From assembly GCF_003148745.1 (NCBI RefSeq), contig NZ_QGGU01000003.1, positions 124,001 to 188,000 of the forward strand: a stretch of DNA of 64,000 bases. Reading direction: 5' to 3'. Source of the DNA: Pleionea mediterranea. GTDB lineage: Bacteria; Pseudomonadota; Gammaproteobacteria; Enterobacterales; Kangiellaceae. The notes beneath the pieces are model-generated. The model did not search any database, was not told where the DNA came from, and saw only the letters and a list, made by a program, of their open reading frames with translations. Positions 49,279 through 58,015 of the stretch are shown here, one piece after another; the first letter of the stretch is position 1; every line of letters starts with the position of its first letter. A program made the position numbers and the translations under genes.

Positions 49279-49867
49279 TATTGGTATCCTTTGTTATTTT
49301 ATTTCGACGAGAACTATTTCTACGAGAACTATTTCTACGATACCGACCACCCCAAAGCATAATGTAATGTGCGCCACTTAAAAATGTCGACACATACACA
49401 AGCACCAACACGGCGAGCATGTACCAATGAGGTAAAGTATAAAGTCCCAAGTTTACCAACAGCGACACCACAAGCAGTATTTGCAAAAAGGTATTGGATT
49501 TGGACAAGCGACTCGGCTGCATTTCGTAAGGCCCTAAAGCACGATGATAAACAATAGCACCAGAAACAATGATCAAATCACGTAATGTCACCAAGGCAAA
49601 TAGCCACCAGCTTAACTGTTGGTTTAAACTTAACATTAACATGGTACTGACCAATAAGAGCTTATCGGCCAGGGGGTCAAGAATCGCGCCGAGCCGTGAC
49701 TTCCAGTTAAATTGTTTGGCTAAAAAGCCATCCACACCATCGGATAAACCGGCTATAAAAAATATCCAGATGGCGGTGTAATAATCTTCTTTCGCCAACA
49801 CATAGATTAAAGGTCCTACTAAAAGGATCCTCAATACGGTGATGATGTTAGGCAGTTGTTGCAACAT
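49271..49867 (-). CDS. CDP-alcohol phosphatidyltransferase family protein
   Basis: A 198-residue membrane enzyme that transfers a phosphatidyl group from CDP-diacylglycerol to an alcohol. The family motif is present as D-G-V-D-G-F-L-A-K...G-A-I-L-D-P-L-A-D, with Lys at the usual Arg position. Size and context suggest a PgsA- or eukaryotic-type cardiolipin-synthase-like member rather than the main pgsA. The C-terminus R-R-N-S-S-R-R-N-S-S-R-R-N-K comes from a 15-bp in-frame tandem duplication (49308-49337). It is directly adjacent to the DUF2066 gene. Confidence 0.88.
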   Translation of the reverse strand: MLQQLPNIITVLRILLVGPLIYVLAKEDYYTAIWIFFIAGLSDGVDGFLAKQFNWKSRLGAILDPLADKLLLVSTMLMLSLNQQLSWWLFALVTLRDLIIVSGAIVYHRALGPYEMQPSRLSKSNTFLQILLVVSLLVNLGLYTLPHWYMLAVLVLVYVSTFLSGAHYIMLWGGRYRRNSSRRNSSRRNKITKDTNND

Positions 49868-51184
49868 TTAAGGACGCCACAGATAAACCAGAATTTTTTG
49901 CTCGGTCTGTTTTTCGGCTTGAAACGGAGCAGTATTCGTTTGTGAGTTGACCATAGGGGTTAACCGGTTCTTATTAGAATTATCAGAGTTACTAGAACTA
50001 TTAGAGTTATCAGAATTACCGGCAGACTGTCGATTTAATTCATCTTGATTGTCAGCGTTTCCATTTAAAGGGTTTTCTTTAAACGGATCGTCAGAATTCA
50101 TCGGCGCAGCTTTTTTCATAAAGCTTATGGCTTGTTGAATTTCAAATTGATCTTCAACCGGAACCAGATTTCGATCCAGATCAATCGCCTGTATCAGGGA
50201 GTCAATTTCGCCAACCAAATCCACTGTCACCATTAATGAGCGACCTTTGGTCTTACTCACTTCTACTTTGCGAATGGCCGAAAGTGACTCAAAGTAATCC
50301 ATCAGTTTTCGGTAAGAATAAAAGCTACCGACATCCTGAACAATCACCTGCCACTGATTATTCACACTGAAACTCTCGGTAACACAAAACACCTGACACA
50401 ACTGCTCACCGACCCAGTCAGACAACTGCCGCATTAATTCCGCCTGCTCTGCGGCTTCAAAATCCATGTAATGCTGTTGATCGTCAACCTGCAACATAAA
50501 CCGCCCTTGCCAGCTGTCGGATTGCTGCAAAACACGACCGGCGACAACCGAGTCACTGCCGTAACGACTTGATGCATTGATAACCGGCTCGGGAAAACGT
50601 CCCCAGATATCACTGGCAGAAACACGCATTTCATCTTCCAGATCCATCAAGGGCAACACCACAGGCAATCCACGGCGATGCATTTGTTGCACCAAGTTAT
50701 GTTTTACCGGCTGATCCATTGGGGTACTGGTTGCTACCACCTGCCGATTATAATCCTGCTCGTAAGCCAACCACATTAAGGTTACCGGTCGACTGCCACT
50801 CCACATGGGTACGGCTGCATCCTGCAATAAGCGTTGAACCGCATTGGCATCAAACTGAACCGCCAGAAACAATTGAGTCTGCTCTGACTGTTCGCTGGCG
50901 TTTTCGCTGTCAGAAATCGGAATGTCCCGGCTTTGATATTCGTAGGTGCGTACAAATGATGAAACTTTTTTATAGCTTTCCTGCACATAAAAGGCATCCA
51001 GAGCCTGTTCCGAACCACTGGCCCGAACGATCACTTCTTTAAAGGCATCAACAAAGGCTTGCTGCTGAGTAGAACGGCTGCGATCAGACACCGGCCAGTC
51101 AACTTGGAACAAGTCACTTTCCTGAGCGTGAGTCGGTAACGAACACAGTAAGGCACAAAGACAAAGGCTGGTAAAAAAGCGCAT
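49868..51184 (-). CDS. Exported DUF2066 protein
   Basis: A 438-residue protein with signal peptide ~1-20 (L-P-T-H-A-Q). The DUF2066 region spans ~25-350 (AFVDAFKEVIVRASGSEQAL, VLPLMDLEDEMRV, YGSDSVVAGRVLQQ). A low-complexity Asn/Ser/Asp linker (~375-410) is coded by near-repeats, and the protein ends L-V-Y-L-W-R-P. It is the conserved first gene of this block opposite purM in Gammaproteobacteria. Function unknown, probably periplasmic. Confidence 0.88.
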   Translation of the reverse strand: MRFFTSLCLCALLCSLPTHAQESDLFQVDWPVSDRSRSTQQQAFVDAFKEVIVRASGSEQALDAFYVQESYKKVSSFVRTYEYQSRDIPISDSENASEQSEQTQLFLAVQFDANAVQRLLQDAAVPMWSGSRPVTLMWLAYEQDYNRQVVATSTPMDQPVKHNLVQQMHRRGLPVVLPLMDLEDEMRVSASDIWGRFPEPVINASSRYGSDSVVAGRVLQQSDSWQGRFMLQVDDQQHYMDFEAAEQAELMRQLSDWVGEQLCQVFCVTESFSVNNQWQVIVQDVGSFYSYRKLMDYFESLSAIRKVEVSKTKGRSLMVTVDLVGEIDSLIQAIDLDRNLVPVEDQFEIQQAISFMKKAAPMNSDDPFKENPLNGNADNQDELNRQSAGNSDNSNSSSNSDNSNKNRLTPMVNSQTNTAPFQAEKQTEQKILVYLWRP

Positions 51185-51363
51185 TAAGTTTCCAGAATGA
51201 AAATATCAATAAATAATAATGGCTTATCATAATCGAAGGACTTAGGTTTACCAAGTGTTAGCGGGCTTGCAAGCAGCATAAAATAAGCAGATGGGGGCAA
51301 GGATCACACTTTCACGACGCTAAAATGCCCCCAATCCAAAGCAGCTCGATCAAACACAGCCGT

Positions 51364-52728
51364 TTAAAGTACCCAAACCTCAATCCGACGATTCACCGCT
51401 TTACCCGACGCAATGTCGTTATTTTCAATAGGCAAAAATCCGCCCTGCACTTCCCAGGGTTGGACTTTGTAGTTGATCAACTCCTTCTTTAGCAGATGCA
51501 TCCACTGTTTCACCTGCTGCTGACTGCTTTCAGTGAATTCCGGATCATCCCAGAATCCAGCCAAAACCATCCTGTTATGTGGATTTTGTTCTTTATAGCG
51601 TGCAATTCGCTGCAAATCGCGACGAACTTTCGCATCTACCTGGTTATCTTCCAACCGCAACATAACCGATAACCGACGACCAAAGGTCACCAGATTGGCG
51701 TAGGGTTTGAGCAATTGCTGACCTTTAAACGATGGCCGGCTGCCAGTGGGGAAAAATGATATCAGGTCGGCCTGTTTTGCCAGTCGCTGCCCGCTTTCTG
51801 ACATGGCAAATTCAACAAACGCCTGTGCTGCAGTCAAATCTATTTCGGTTGGCCAATACAGATACAGTTTACGAGATAAGGGATAATCTTCGGTACCAAT
51901 AGTAAATTTATCCGGCTTAATGCCCGATGCACCCTGCTCGGTTGCGATCGACAATACTTTATTATTACCGATGTGGGATATGCCAACAAATCCAATGGCA
52001 TGACTATCCGATTCAACGGTATCAGCCAGTTGTTTCGACGATTCAAAACGTTCGGCGGATTCAATTAACGATTGATCAAACTGTTTTAATACTAAGCTTT
52101 TAAACGTGTCGAAGGTTCCCGAGTTATTATCACGGGCCAATACCCTTATAGCGCCCGGCTCTGCGCCTAATTCACTCCAATCGGCGATTTCACCAGAAAA
52201 AATGGCGGCGATTTGCGACAGGGTTAACGTCTCCACCGGGTTATCCGGATGCAACACAATGGCCAGTGCGTCGTAGGCGATGATGTGTTCGGCATCACCG
52301 CTGGCAAAAGACGGATAAATTGCCGCAAGCTGCTGTTGCTCTGTTGGTTTTATTTTTCGTGATGACATGGCAATATCCGTTTTGCCGGCCAGTAAATCTT
52401 TAAAACCGGTACTGGAGCCGTGTGCGTGAAGCTCTACGTCAATCCGTCGATTTGCCTGGCTTATTGTTTCGATATCGATTTCGATATCGGTTGCCAATAT
52501 CGTCTGTTCCACCGCGATGTTACTTTGCCGCGTTTCGATTAACGCAAAGCCCTGTTTCTTTAAAAACTCGGAAATAAGCAGAGGTGCGTATTTTTCACCC
52601 ACCGTATTCGATCCATGTATTCTTAATTGGCTGACTTGCCAGTTAGCATCCTGCTGAGCACTCACCTGACTGTGTAACAATCCAGTCATTAAAAGCATCA
52701 AGGTCAGTTTTACTCGCAGTTTAATCAT
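51364..52728 (-). CDS. PstS-like substrate-binding protein fused to an OmpA C-terminal domain
   Basis: A 454-residue protein with signal peptide ~1-24 (Q-V-S-A). Residues ~33-320 are a phosphate-type periplasmic binding domain (IHGSNTVGEKYAPLL, MSSRKIKPTEQQQL, RDNNSGTFDTFKSLVL). Residues ~335-454 are an OmpA/MotB peptidoglycan-binding domain (VMLRLEDNQVDAKVRRDLQR, VLAGFWDD, NRRIEVWVL). The combination would hold a ligand sensor at the cell wall. It is inserted between the DUF2066 gene and purM, which are usually adjacent. Confidence 0.85.
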   Translation of the reverse strand: MIKLRVKLTLMLLMTGLLHSQVSAQQDANWQVSQLRIHGSNTVGEKYAPLLISEFLKKQGFALIETRQSNIAVEQTILATDIEIDIETISQANRRIDVELHAHGSSTGFKDLLAGKTDIAMSSRKIKPTEQQQLAAIYPSFASGDAEHIIAYDALAIVLHPDNPVETLTLSQIAAIFSGEIADWSELGAEPGAIRVLARDNNSGTFDTFKSLVLKQFDQSLIESAERFESSKQLADTVESDSHAIGFVGISHIGNNKVLSIATEQGASGIKPDKFTIGTEDYPLSRKLYLYWPTEIDLTAAQAFVEFAMSESGQRLAKQADLISFFPTGSRPSFKGQQLLKPYANLVTFGRRLSVMLRLEDNQVDAKVRRDLQRIARYKEQNPHNRMVLAGFWDDPEFTESSQQQVKQWMHLLKKELINYKVQPWEVQGGFLPIENNDIASGKAVNRRIEVWVL

Positions 52729-53086
52729 CGTTTATTGAACTCCCCAAACATTTATCGCTGTCCCATTACGGGCATAACTCTTTACAGGAAATGACCCTTT
52801 ACAGGTAATAATTCCCTGACAGACAATATTCCAAGCTTGCCTGCAGAGCATTGCAAAAGAGGTGCTAATATATGACGTTGATATGACAGTAATATGTCAC
52901 TTTACAAACGTTTAGAACAAATCGTCATAGAGAGTTGTGATCAAGCGGGGTTACAACAGAAGAGAGCAACCTGATGCCATAAAAGCTTCTTAACAAGGCT
53001 GCATGAAAGGCGTGAAAGCGGCTCGTATAGGTCGACATTGCGTGATAAAATGCCGCCAAATTTTTCCACTCACAGTGAGAGTCAAC
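52729..53086. other. Divergent region before purM
   Basis: A 358-bp gap. CTTTACAGG(A/T)AAT occurs twice (near 52780 and 52797), a slippage-like duplication. ACAAACGTTT at 52904-52913 matches the core of a PurR operator (CAAACGTTT) but lacks the full outer bases, and no purR is visible. No ORF is convincing. Confidence 0.4.
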
Positions 53087-54127
53087 GTGTCTGAACAAAA
53101 CAAGCCTTCTTTAAGTTATAAAGATGCGGGTGTCGATATCGATGCTGGCAATGATTTGGTCGAACGAATTAAGGGTGTCGCTAAGCGCACTCGTCGTCCT
53201 GAAGTCATGGCTGGACTGGGCGGCTTTGGTGCCCTGTTTGAAATTCCGAAAGGTTACCAGGAGCCGGTACTGGTTTCCGGTACTGACGGGGTTGGCACTA
53301 AATTACGACTGGCGATGGACGCAGGCATTCATGACACCATAGGTATCGACTTGGTAGCCATGTGCGTTAACGATTTAATAGTGGGTGGCGCAGAGCCGTT
53401 ATTTTTCCTCGATTATTACGCCACTGGCAAGCTCGATGTGGACATTGCTGCCGATGTGGTAGACGGCATAGGTAAAGGCTGCGAGCAATCTGGCTGTGCC
53501 CTGGTAGGCGGCGAAACCGCTGAAATGCCCGGCATGTATGAAGGCAACGATTATGACCTGGCTGGTTTTTGCGTAGGCATCGCCGAGAAAAGCAAACTGA
53601 TCGACGGCAGCAAAGTGCAAACCGGCGATCATATTATTGGTATGCAATCGAGCGGCCCTCACTCCAACGGCTACTCACTTATCCGCAAAATCATTGAAGT
53701 GTCCGGGGCCGACTTAAACCAGTCTTTTGAAGGGACAACATTGGGTAAAGCCTTATTAGAACCCACTCGCATTTATGTAAAACCACTGTTAGAAGCCTTT
53801 AAACAGTTTGATGTACACGCCCTTTCCCATATTACTGGCGGCGGCTTCCTGGAGAACATTCCTCGAGTATTGCCTTCTAATATTCAAGCCACTATCGACA
53901 CCAAAAGCTGGTCTTTACCACCAGTATTCAAGTGGTTACAGGACAATGGCAACGTAGAAACCACCGAAATGTATCGCACCTTTAACTGCGGCGTGGGCAT
54001 GGTTTTGGTTGTTCCCGCCGAGCAAAGTGATGCGGTCATCGAGTTTTTAAACACACAAGGTGAATCCGCCTGGTTGCTGGGTACAATTGAGCAACAATCC
54101 GGTGATGAACAGGTCGTCATGAATTAA
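53087..54127 (+). CDS. purM: Phosphoribosylformylglycinamidine cyclo-ligase
   Basis: ATP-dependent ring closure giving aminoimidazole ribonucleotide (AIR) in purine synthesis. The GTG at 53087 ([16 protein letters not shown]) gives 346 residues, the normal length; the ATG at 53003 would add a 28-residue non-family extension. Core motifs [29 protein letters not shown] and [15 protein letters not shown] are present. purN follows in the same direction. Confidence 0.96.
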   Translation: MSEQNKPSLSYKDAGVDIDAGNDLVERIKGVAKRTRRPEVMAGLGGFGALFEIPKGYQEPVLVSGTDGVGTKLRLAMDAGIHDTIGIDLVAMCVNDLIVGGAEPLFFLDYYATGKLDVDIAADVVDGIGKGCEQSGCALVGGETAEMPGMYEGNDYDLAGFCVGIAEKSKLIDGSKVQTGDHIIGMQSSGPHSNGYSLIRKIIEVSGADLNQSFEGTTLGKALLEPTRIYVKPLLEAFKQFDVHALSHITGGGFLENIPRVLPSNIQATIDTKSWSLPPVFKWLQDNGNVETTEMYRTFNCGVGMVLVVPAEQSDAVIEFLNTQGESAWLLGTIEQQSGDEQVVMN

Positions 54128-54181
54128 ACAAAGCTCAGGATTTCTTTATTGTTATGGGCAATATTTTATGACCAATGTTTT

Positions 54182-54850
54182 ATGACCAAACTTATGACCA
54201 AACAAACCTGTCGGGTCGTGGTGCTTATTTCCGGCAATGGCAGCAACCTGCAAGCGCTGATTGATCAGCAGGCCGCAGGCTTGCTGCCCATCGATATTGT
54301 TGCAGTGATCAGCAATCGCCCAAATGTTATGGGTCTTCAGCGAGCGGCTAAAGCCAACATCCCCCATCAGGTAGTGGATCATACCGAGTTCGACAGCCGG
54401 GAGCTGTTCGATACAGCGCTGCAACAGTGCATCCAGCAATTTACGCCCGATCTGGTGGTACTGGCGGGTTATATGCGCATTATGACGGCCGATCTGGTGC
54501 GCCGTTTTGCCGGAAAAATGCTCAATATCCACCCTTCTTTGCTGCCCAAATATCCCGGATTACACACTCATAGACGGGCATTGGACAATAAGGATCTGCA
54601 GCATGGATCTTCGGTTCATTTTGTTACAGAAGAGCTTGATGGTGGTCCCGTTATCGCCCAGTCACAATTCGATATTCAACCCGGCGACACAGAAGACTCT
54701 CTGGCAATTCGCATCAAACAGCTTGAGCACAAACTATACCCGAAAGTGGTTGGCTGGTTTGCCGAAAACAAAATAGCGTTACAGGGCAATCAGGCGCTGT
54801 ATAATGGCGAAAAGCTTTTGCAGCCAAAAATGATTCAGACAGATTTATAA
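54182..54850 (+). CDS. purN: Phosphoribosylglycinamide formyltransferase
   Basis: Transfers formyl from 10-formyl-THF to GAR. Key segments are VVLISGNGSNLQALI, AGYMRIM, N-I-H-P-S-L-L-P and HFVTEELDGGPVI with the catalytic Asn-His-Asp set. Starts at 54182 (222 residues) or 54194 (218 residues) are both possible. Three ATGACCAA units (54168, 54182, 54194) repeat around the start, the first out of frame, so start choice is ambiguous. 54 bp after purM. Confidence 0.94.
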   Translation: MTKLMTKQTCRVVVLISGNGSNLQALIDQQAAGLLPIDIVAVISNRPNVMGLQRAAKANIPHQVVDHTEFDSRELFDTALQQCIQQFTPDLVVLAGYMRIMTADLVRRFAGKMLNIHPSLLPKYPGLHTHRRALDNKDLQHGSSVHFVTEELDGGPVIAQSQFDIQPGDTEDSLAIRIKQLEHKLYPKVVGWFAENKIALQGNQALYNGEKLLQPKMIQTDL

Positions 54851-54870
54851 CGGGCTAAAATTAATGCGGG

Positions 54871-54948
54871 TGTTTCGATTCAAGGGTGTTACGATTCAAG
54901 GGTATTTCGATTCAAGAGCATCGATTCAAGAGTATTTCGATTCATCAG
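54871..54948. repeat. About five tandem 16-bp units
   Basis: Degenerate units of TRTTTCGATTCAAGRG (16, 16, 16, 14 and 16 bases) directly after purN. Low-copy minisatellite; no secondary structure obvious. Confidence 0.8.
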
Positions 54949-54996
54949 CGGTTAATCTTGCTTTGTTAAGCTGCAATCACAAAAGAAGTCATTAGC

Positions 54997-55035
54997 AAAC
55001 AGTAAACAGTAAACAGTAAACAGTAAACAGTAAAC
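54997..55035. repeat. 7-bp tandem repeat (AAACAGT, 5.6 copies)
   Basis: Five perfect AAACAGT units plus AAAC. A likely length-variable simple repeat, ~100 bp upstream of the DUF3108 gene, where it could affect its promoter spacing. Confidence 0.9.
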
Positions 55036-55137
55036 AAACACATTAAAATTATTAAGGGTTCATTTTAAAGTAAACCGCTGTCACGCCTTAAGCGACTGCA
55101 AACGTTCCATCAAAGAATCAACATCGGGAAGCGCAAT

Positions 55138-56157
55138 ATGCATCACGGCTCAATCTTACACTTGTTAAAGCGAACACGATTGAATGCCGGCCTGCCGCTA
55201 ATAAATCAACAACAGGTACTGCCCATTAAAAAGTCACTCATCATTAAATCTTTTACTCATAAATCATTTATCATTAAGTCATTCAACAATAAATTGTTAA
55301 CCATTCTGCTATCCGTTTTTTTCTCTGCATTCACCTTCTCTAATGAATTATCGAACGTTTTAACGAATGAACCAGCGAATGCCCCAGCAGAAGAATTGGT
55401 AAGTGAATTAACAAACGAACAATCCAATCAAACGATCAGCGAACAAGAAAACGACAAGAGTTCAGAATCCGCCAAGCCAGTATCGAGCGATAATCCTCAA
55501 TCGAATCCACCCGGCATTAAGCTGATGCCATACGAAGCCAGATACGACATACTCGACGGGAGTGATCCTGTGGGCACCGCTGATCGCACTTTAACACTCA
55601 GCGACAATACCTGGCGTCTTGAGCAATCCACCAGCATCAAGCGTTGGTATTATAAGTACGAGTTTACCGAAAGCAGCGAATTCATAATACAAAACGAAAC
55701 TCCCCTGCCACAACAATACGCGTCCATTACCAAACGCTCCTTTAAAGACAACCGTATCATTAAAAGTCAGTTTAACTGGGATAAAAATATTGAAACAGGA
55801 AGCCGCAATGGCGATACCTGGACACTTGAACTCGCCAAGCCGGTAGTTGACCATCTAAGTTATCAAATCGCTCTGCGATTAAAGGCCGATCAACAAAGAC
55901 GCAAAGAAACCTTCCGCGTCAGTTACAAGGGTGAGCTGGATACCTATCAATTTATTAATGATGGCGAACACACCATTAAGACCGATTTAGGTGATATTAA
56001 AACCATTTTATGGACCCAGAAGCCGGACAATAAACACGATAAAATCATGTTAATCTGGCTTGCACCGGAACTTCAATATATGCCAGTGCAAATGGCGCAA
56101 TATCGTAACGGCAAAGCGGAAGGTACCATTAGATTAAAGTATTTAAATTGGCTTTAG
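55138..56157 (+). CDS. Exported DUF3108 protein
   Basis: A 339-residue protein. The N-terminus is long and low-complexity (K-S-L-I-I-K-S-F-T-H-K-S-F-I-I-K-S-F repeats) before a hydrophobic signal-like stretch (~52-67); the true start may be internal. A Glu/Asn-rich linker leads to DUF3108 (~125-339): LMPYEARYDILDGSDPVG, WRLEQSTSIKRWYYKYEF, and the ending EGTIRLKYLNWL. DUF3108 proteins follow purN in many Gammaproteobacteria; probably periplasmic, function unknown. Confidence 0.82.
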   Translation: MHHGSILHLLKRTRLNAGLPLINQQQVLPIKKSLIIKSFTHKSFIIKSFNNKLLTILLSVFFSAFTFSNELSNVLTNEPANAPAEELVSELTNEQSNQTISEQENDKSSESAKPVSSDNPQSNPPGIKLMPYEARYDILDGSDPVGTADRTLTLSDNTWRLEQSTSIKRWYYKYEFTESSEFIIQNETPLPQQYASITKRSFKDNRIIKSQFNWDKNIETGSRNGDTWTLELAKPVVDHLSYQIALRLKADQQRRKETFRVSYKGELDTYQFINDGEHTIKTDLGDIKTILWTQKPDNKHDKIMLIWLAPELQYMPVQMAQYRNGKAEGTIRLKYLNWL

Positions 56158-56285
56158 TGCAGTAGCTTTAAATACTATCGTATTGGTTGAAGTATCAGGA
56201 TACTCATCAAAAGCACCGTCTATATGTACGAAGGTATTCAAGAATAATTTTTTAATTCTCTTTACGCGACTTATAGATTTACTCC

Positions 56286-56340
56286 ATTTAACGCTCAAAT
56301 CATGCGAGTGTAGTTATTCGCGTGCATTTTTTTGTTATGA
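56286..56340 (-). other. attC-like site 3 (integron cassette recombination site)
   Basis: On the minus strand the R'' box TCATAAC overlaps the stop of the 96-residue ORF, and the R' box GTTAAAT matches GTTRRRY. The 55-bp site is an imperfect palindrome (TAAC....AAAT..GC.CGCGA paired against TAACGCTCAAATCATGCGAG). R'' is complementary to the first bases of this cassette (TTATGAG, 56647 downward). Confidence 0.7.
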
Positions 56341-56625
56341 GTTGAAAGTTTCATTGATATAAGTTGCTACCTTTGTTGCTAAAGGCTCAGCATTCTCACT
56401 TTGAGCATTTACGATGTAGCCCGACCAATTATCCCACTCCAACCCTATTATTTCATCGTGAAGTCTAAAATTTTGAAATACTTCATCTAGTCCTTTCGTA
56501 ATCGTTGATTCCGCTTCAAGTCCAAATTGAGCCACAACCATGTTGGTTATTTTCGAATACATTCCAGACTCAATTTTATCGAAGTCGAAAGTAAGTCGAT
56601 TGCTTGCATCTCTATGTTCGTTCAC
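56335..56625 (-). CDS. Integron cassette protein C, unknown (96 aa)
   Basis: GTG start at 56623-56625, with GAGG 9 bases upstream. 96 residues, acidic, no signal peptide or membrane segment. The region QFGLEAESTITKGLDEVFQNF looks helical; LEWDNWSGYIVNA looks like a beta strand pair. No family is recognised. It fills cassette C (56292-56647), with stop codon inside the attC R'' region. Confidence 0.6.
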   Translation of the reverse strand: MNEHRDASNRLTFDFDKIESGMYSKITNMVVAQFGLEAESTITKGLDEVFQNFRLHDEIIGLEWDNWSGYIVNAQSENAEPLATKVATYINETFNS

Positions 56626-56641
56626 TCAATGGCCTCGGTAC

Positions 56642-56689
56642 TCATAACACTTTAAAGCAGTGGCAAATAAACGCAACAAGCTGTTATTT
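56642..56689 (-). other. attC-like site 2
   Basis: R''-like AAATAAC at the stop of the Cys-rich ORF and R'-like GTTATGA, with AAC and GTT conserved, around a 48-bp imperfect palindrome. It is the weakest of the three sites by box consensus. R'' differs at one base from the complement of its own cassette start (TTATCT). Confidence 0.55.
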
Positions 56690-57085
56690 TTCCTGCTGAC
56701 TTTGATTGTTATCTTTACACTTTTTAATATTGTATTTGCGTTGTTGATGTTTAATATTGAAGTACATTGTCGACTCGAAGTCTATGGGTTTCAAAGCATC
56801 ACAATGCTTATTAGATATTTCGTTTTTCTCTGTCGAGTTTCCAACAATATGATAGCATCCACCAGCAACACTATTACCTCTACCTTGCTTAGTGCAATTG
56901 GCAATAGCTTTCCAATAGTTAGCAACACGAATAGACTCTTTACATTTAAAATACTCGCTTTTTGAGCCAATCAAGCTTTCTTTAACATCCTCGACCAAAT
57001 TGGAGTATTCTTTTGTATACTCGCACTCTTGAGCGTAAACGATATTCATTGCAAATGCCCAAGATACCGCGATTAATAGTTTCAA
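56684..57085 (-). CDS. Integron cassette protein B, exported six-cysteine protein (133 aa)
   Basis: TTG start at 57083-57085 with GGGAGA five bases upstream. The signal peptide is residues ~1-18 (cleavage near V-Y-A|Q). The mature part has six Cys (about 21, 48, 64, 77, 95 and 122), suggesting three disulfides, and is rich in Lys, Asn and Ser. No family is recognised. It has lower G+C than the core genes. Occupies cassette B (56648-57106). Confidence 0.62.
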   Translation of the reverse strand: MKLLIAVSWAFAMNIVYAQECEYTKEYSNLVEDVKESLIGSKSEYFKCKESIRVANYWKAIANCTKQGRGNSVAGGCYHIVGNSTEKNEISNKHCDALKPIDFESTMYFNIKHQQRKYNIKKCKDNNQSQQEK

Positions 57086-57100
57086 CTAAATCTCCCTAGA

Positions 57101-57167
57101 AGATAACGCCTGTAGCTGCGGCAAATAACGAGCGAGTAATTTGTCCGACAGCCTACATTTGTTAGGC
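57101..57167 (-). other. attC-like site 1
   Basis: R'' GCCTAAC (perfect RYYYAAC) overlaps the TAA stop of the protease-like ORF; R' is GTTATCT. The two halves pair over most of 67 bp: TAACAAATGTAGGCTGTCGG against TAACGCCTGTAGCTGCGGC, then AAAT, with unpaired bases as in real attC hairpins. R'' is exactly complementary to the cassette's own first bases TTAGGC at 58021-58016. Confidence 0.85.
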
Positions 57168-58007
57168 AGCATCAGAACTCTCTATAAAATCCAGCAGTTC
57201 TGATATATTGAAACTGCACTGCCTACCTATAAGAAACCTGCCCGCGAATCTATCGTTCAGGCTTTGATCTGGGCGCAAGCCATCTTTCAGAATTTTTCTG
57301 ACTTTCTTCCGGTTTTCCGCCGTATTTTCCATTCCTTGCGACATTATTTCAGTTAGCAGCTTCTCTCTGCGAGCTGCGCCGCCTTTACCTTTACACTGCT
57401 GAGAAATATATCGCGCAATGACTATGAAAAGCATTTTTTCGCAGTGGTAAAACTTAAACTCTTCAGATATGTGATGGGTAAATGCCGAATCTATAGATCC
57501 AAGCTCAAATAGACTGCGATAAAAGCTGGGAATGTTTTTTTCGAGGAAACCGACAGACACCTGTTCCTCTGGCGAGAGTAGAAGATAAAATGGTGTTGCG
57601 GTGGAAAGCGTAATGGGTTTTATTGCATGAAGGCCATAACAGGTTGCGCCTACCACAGCGAGATTATTTCCAGTGTGAATATTTATAGCCCTGAGCTTCT
57701 TAGAAAGACTATTCCAGTCAATAAAAACATTCTCGCCGTCAATATATAAACCGTCATCCTTGTTCCCATGCGTATCGAAATGTAATAATGGCTTCATGTT
57801 GTTAACTTTTGCGTGATGCGCTAGCTCATCAAGTAATTTTACAAGTTCATTTTGGCTTTTTATTGGTACATGCTGAAAACCAAAGCCCAAATTTCTCGAA
57901 TGATCCTCCATAGCGGAAACCATTCGGTTGGTAGGACCCATTTCTGAACTTTGAAGGCTGCTGATCCAGATAACTGAATTGCACGAAAATATAGAAGAAA
58001 GCCTCAT
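57162..58007 (-). CDS. Integron cassette protein A: caspase/CHAT-like cysteine protease candidate (281 aa)
   Basis: A stand-alone protein of 281 residues. The central part has the caspase-like dyad layout: a hydrophobic strand P-L-L-H-F-D-T-H80-G-N-K-D-D-G, then W98 and a helix, then N-L-A-V-V-G-A-T-C123-Y-G, 43 residues after His. The strand-HG and strand-C order and spacing match clan CD peptidases (C14/CHAT). The C-terminal ~100 residues are helical and basic. The ATG lies 9 bases from the cassette boundary and the stop is inside attC. Not a recognised named family; protease activity is inferred. Confidence 0.65.
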   Translation of the reverse strand: MRLSSIFSCNSVIWISSLQSSEMGPTNRMVSAMEDHSRNLGFGFQHVPIKSQNELVKLLDELAHHAKVNNMKPLLHFDTHGNKDDGLYIDGENVFIDWNSLSKKLRAINIHTGNNLAVVGATCYGLHAIKPITLSTATPFYLLLSPEEQVSVGFLEKNIPSFYRSLFELGSIDSAFTHHISEEFKFYHCEKMLFIVIARYISQQCKGKGGAARREKLLTEIMSQGMENTAENRKKVRKILKDGLRPDQSLNDRFAGRFLIGRQCSFNISELLDFIESSDAA

Positions 58008-58015
58008 ACACTATT

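Noticed and set aside
52904-52913. PurR operator upstream of purM
   Set aside because: Only the CAAACGTTT core fits; outer bases of the 16-bp consensus are missing and it is ~175 bp from the start, so it was mentioned in the gap but not called.
54871-55035. CRISPR array after purN
   Set aside because: The repeats are 7-16 bp and immediately contiguous without spacers, so they are simple tandem repeats.
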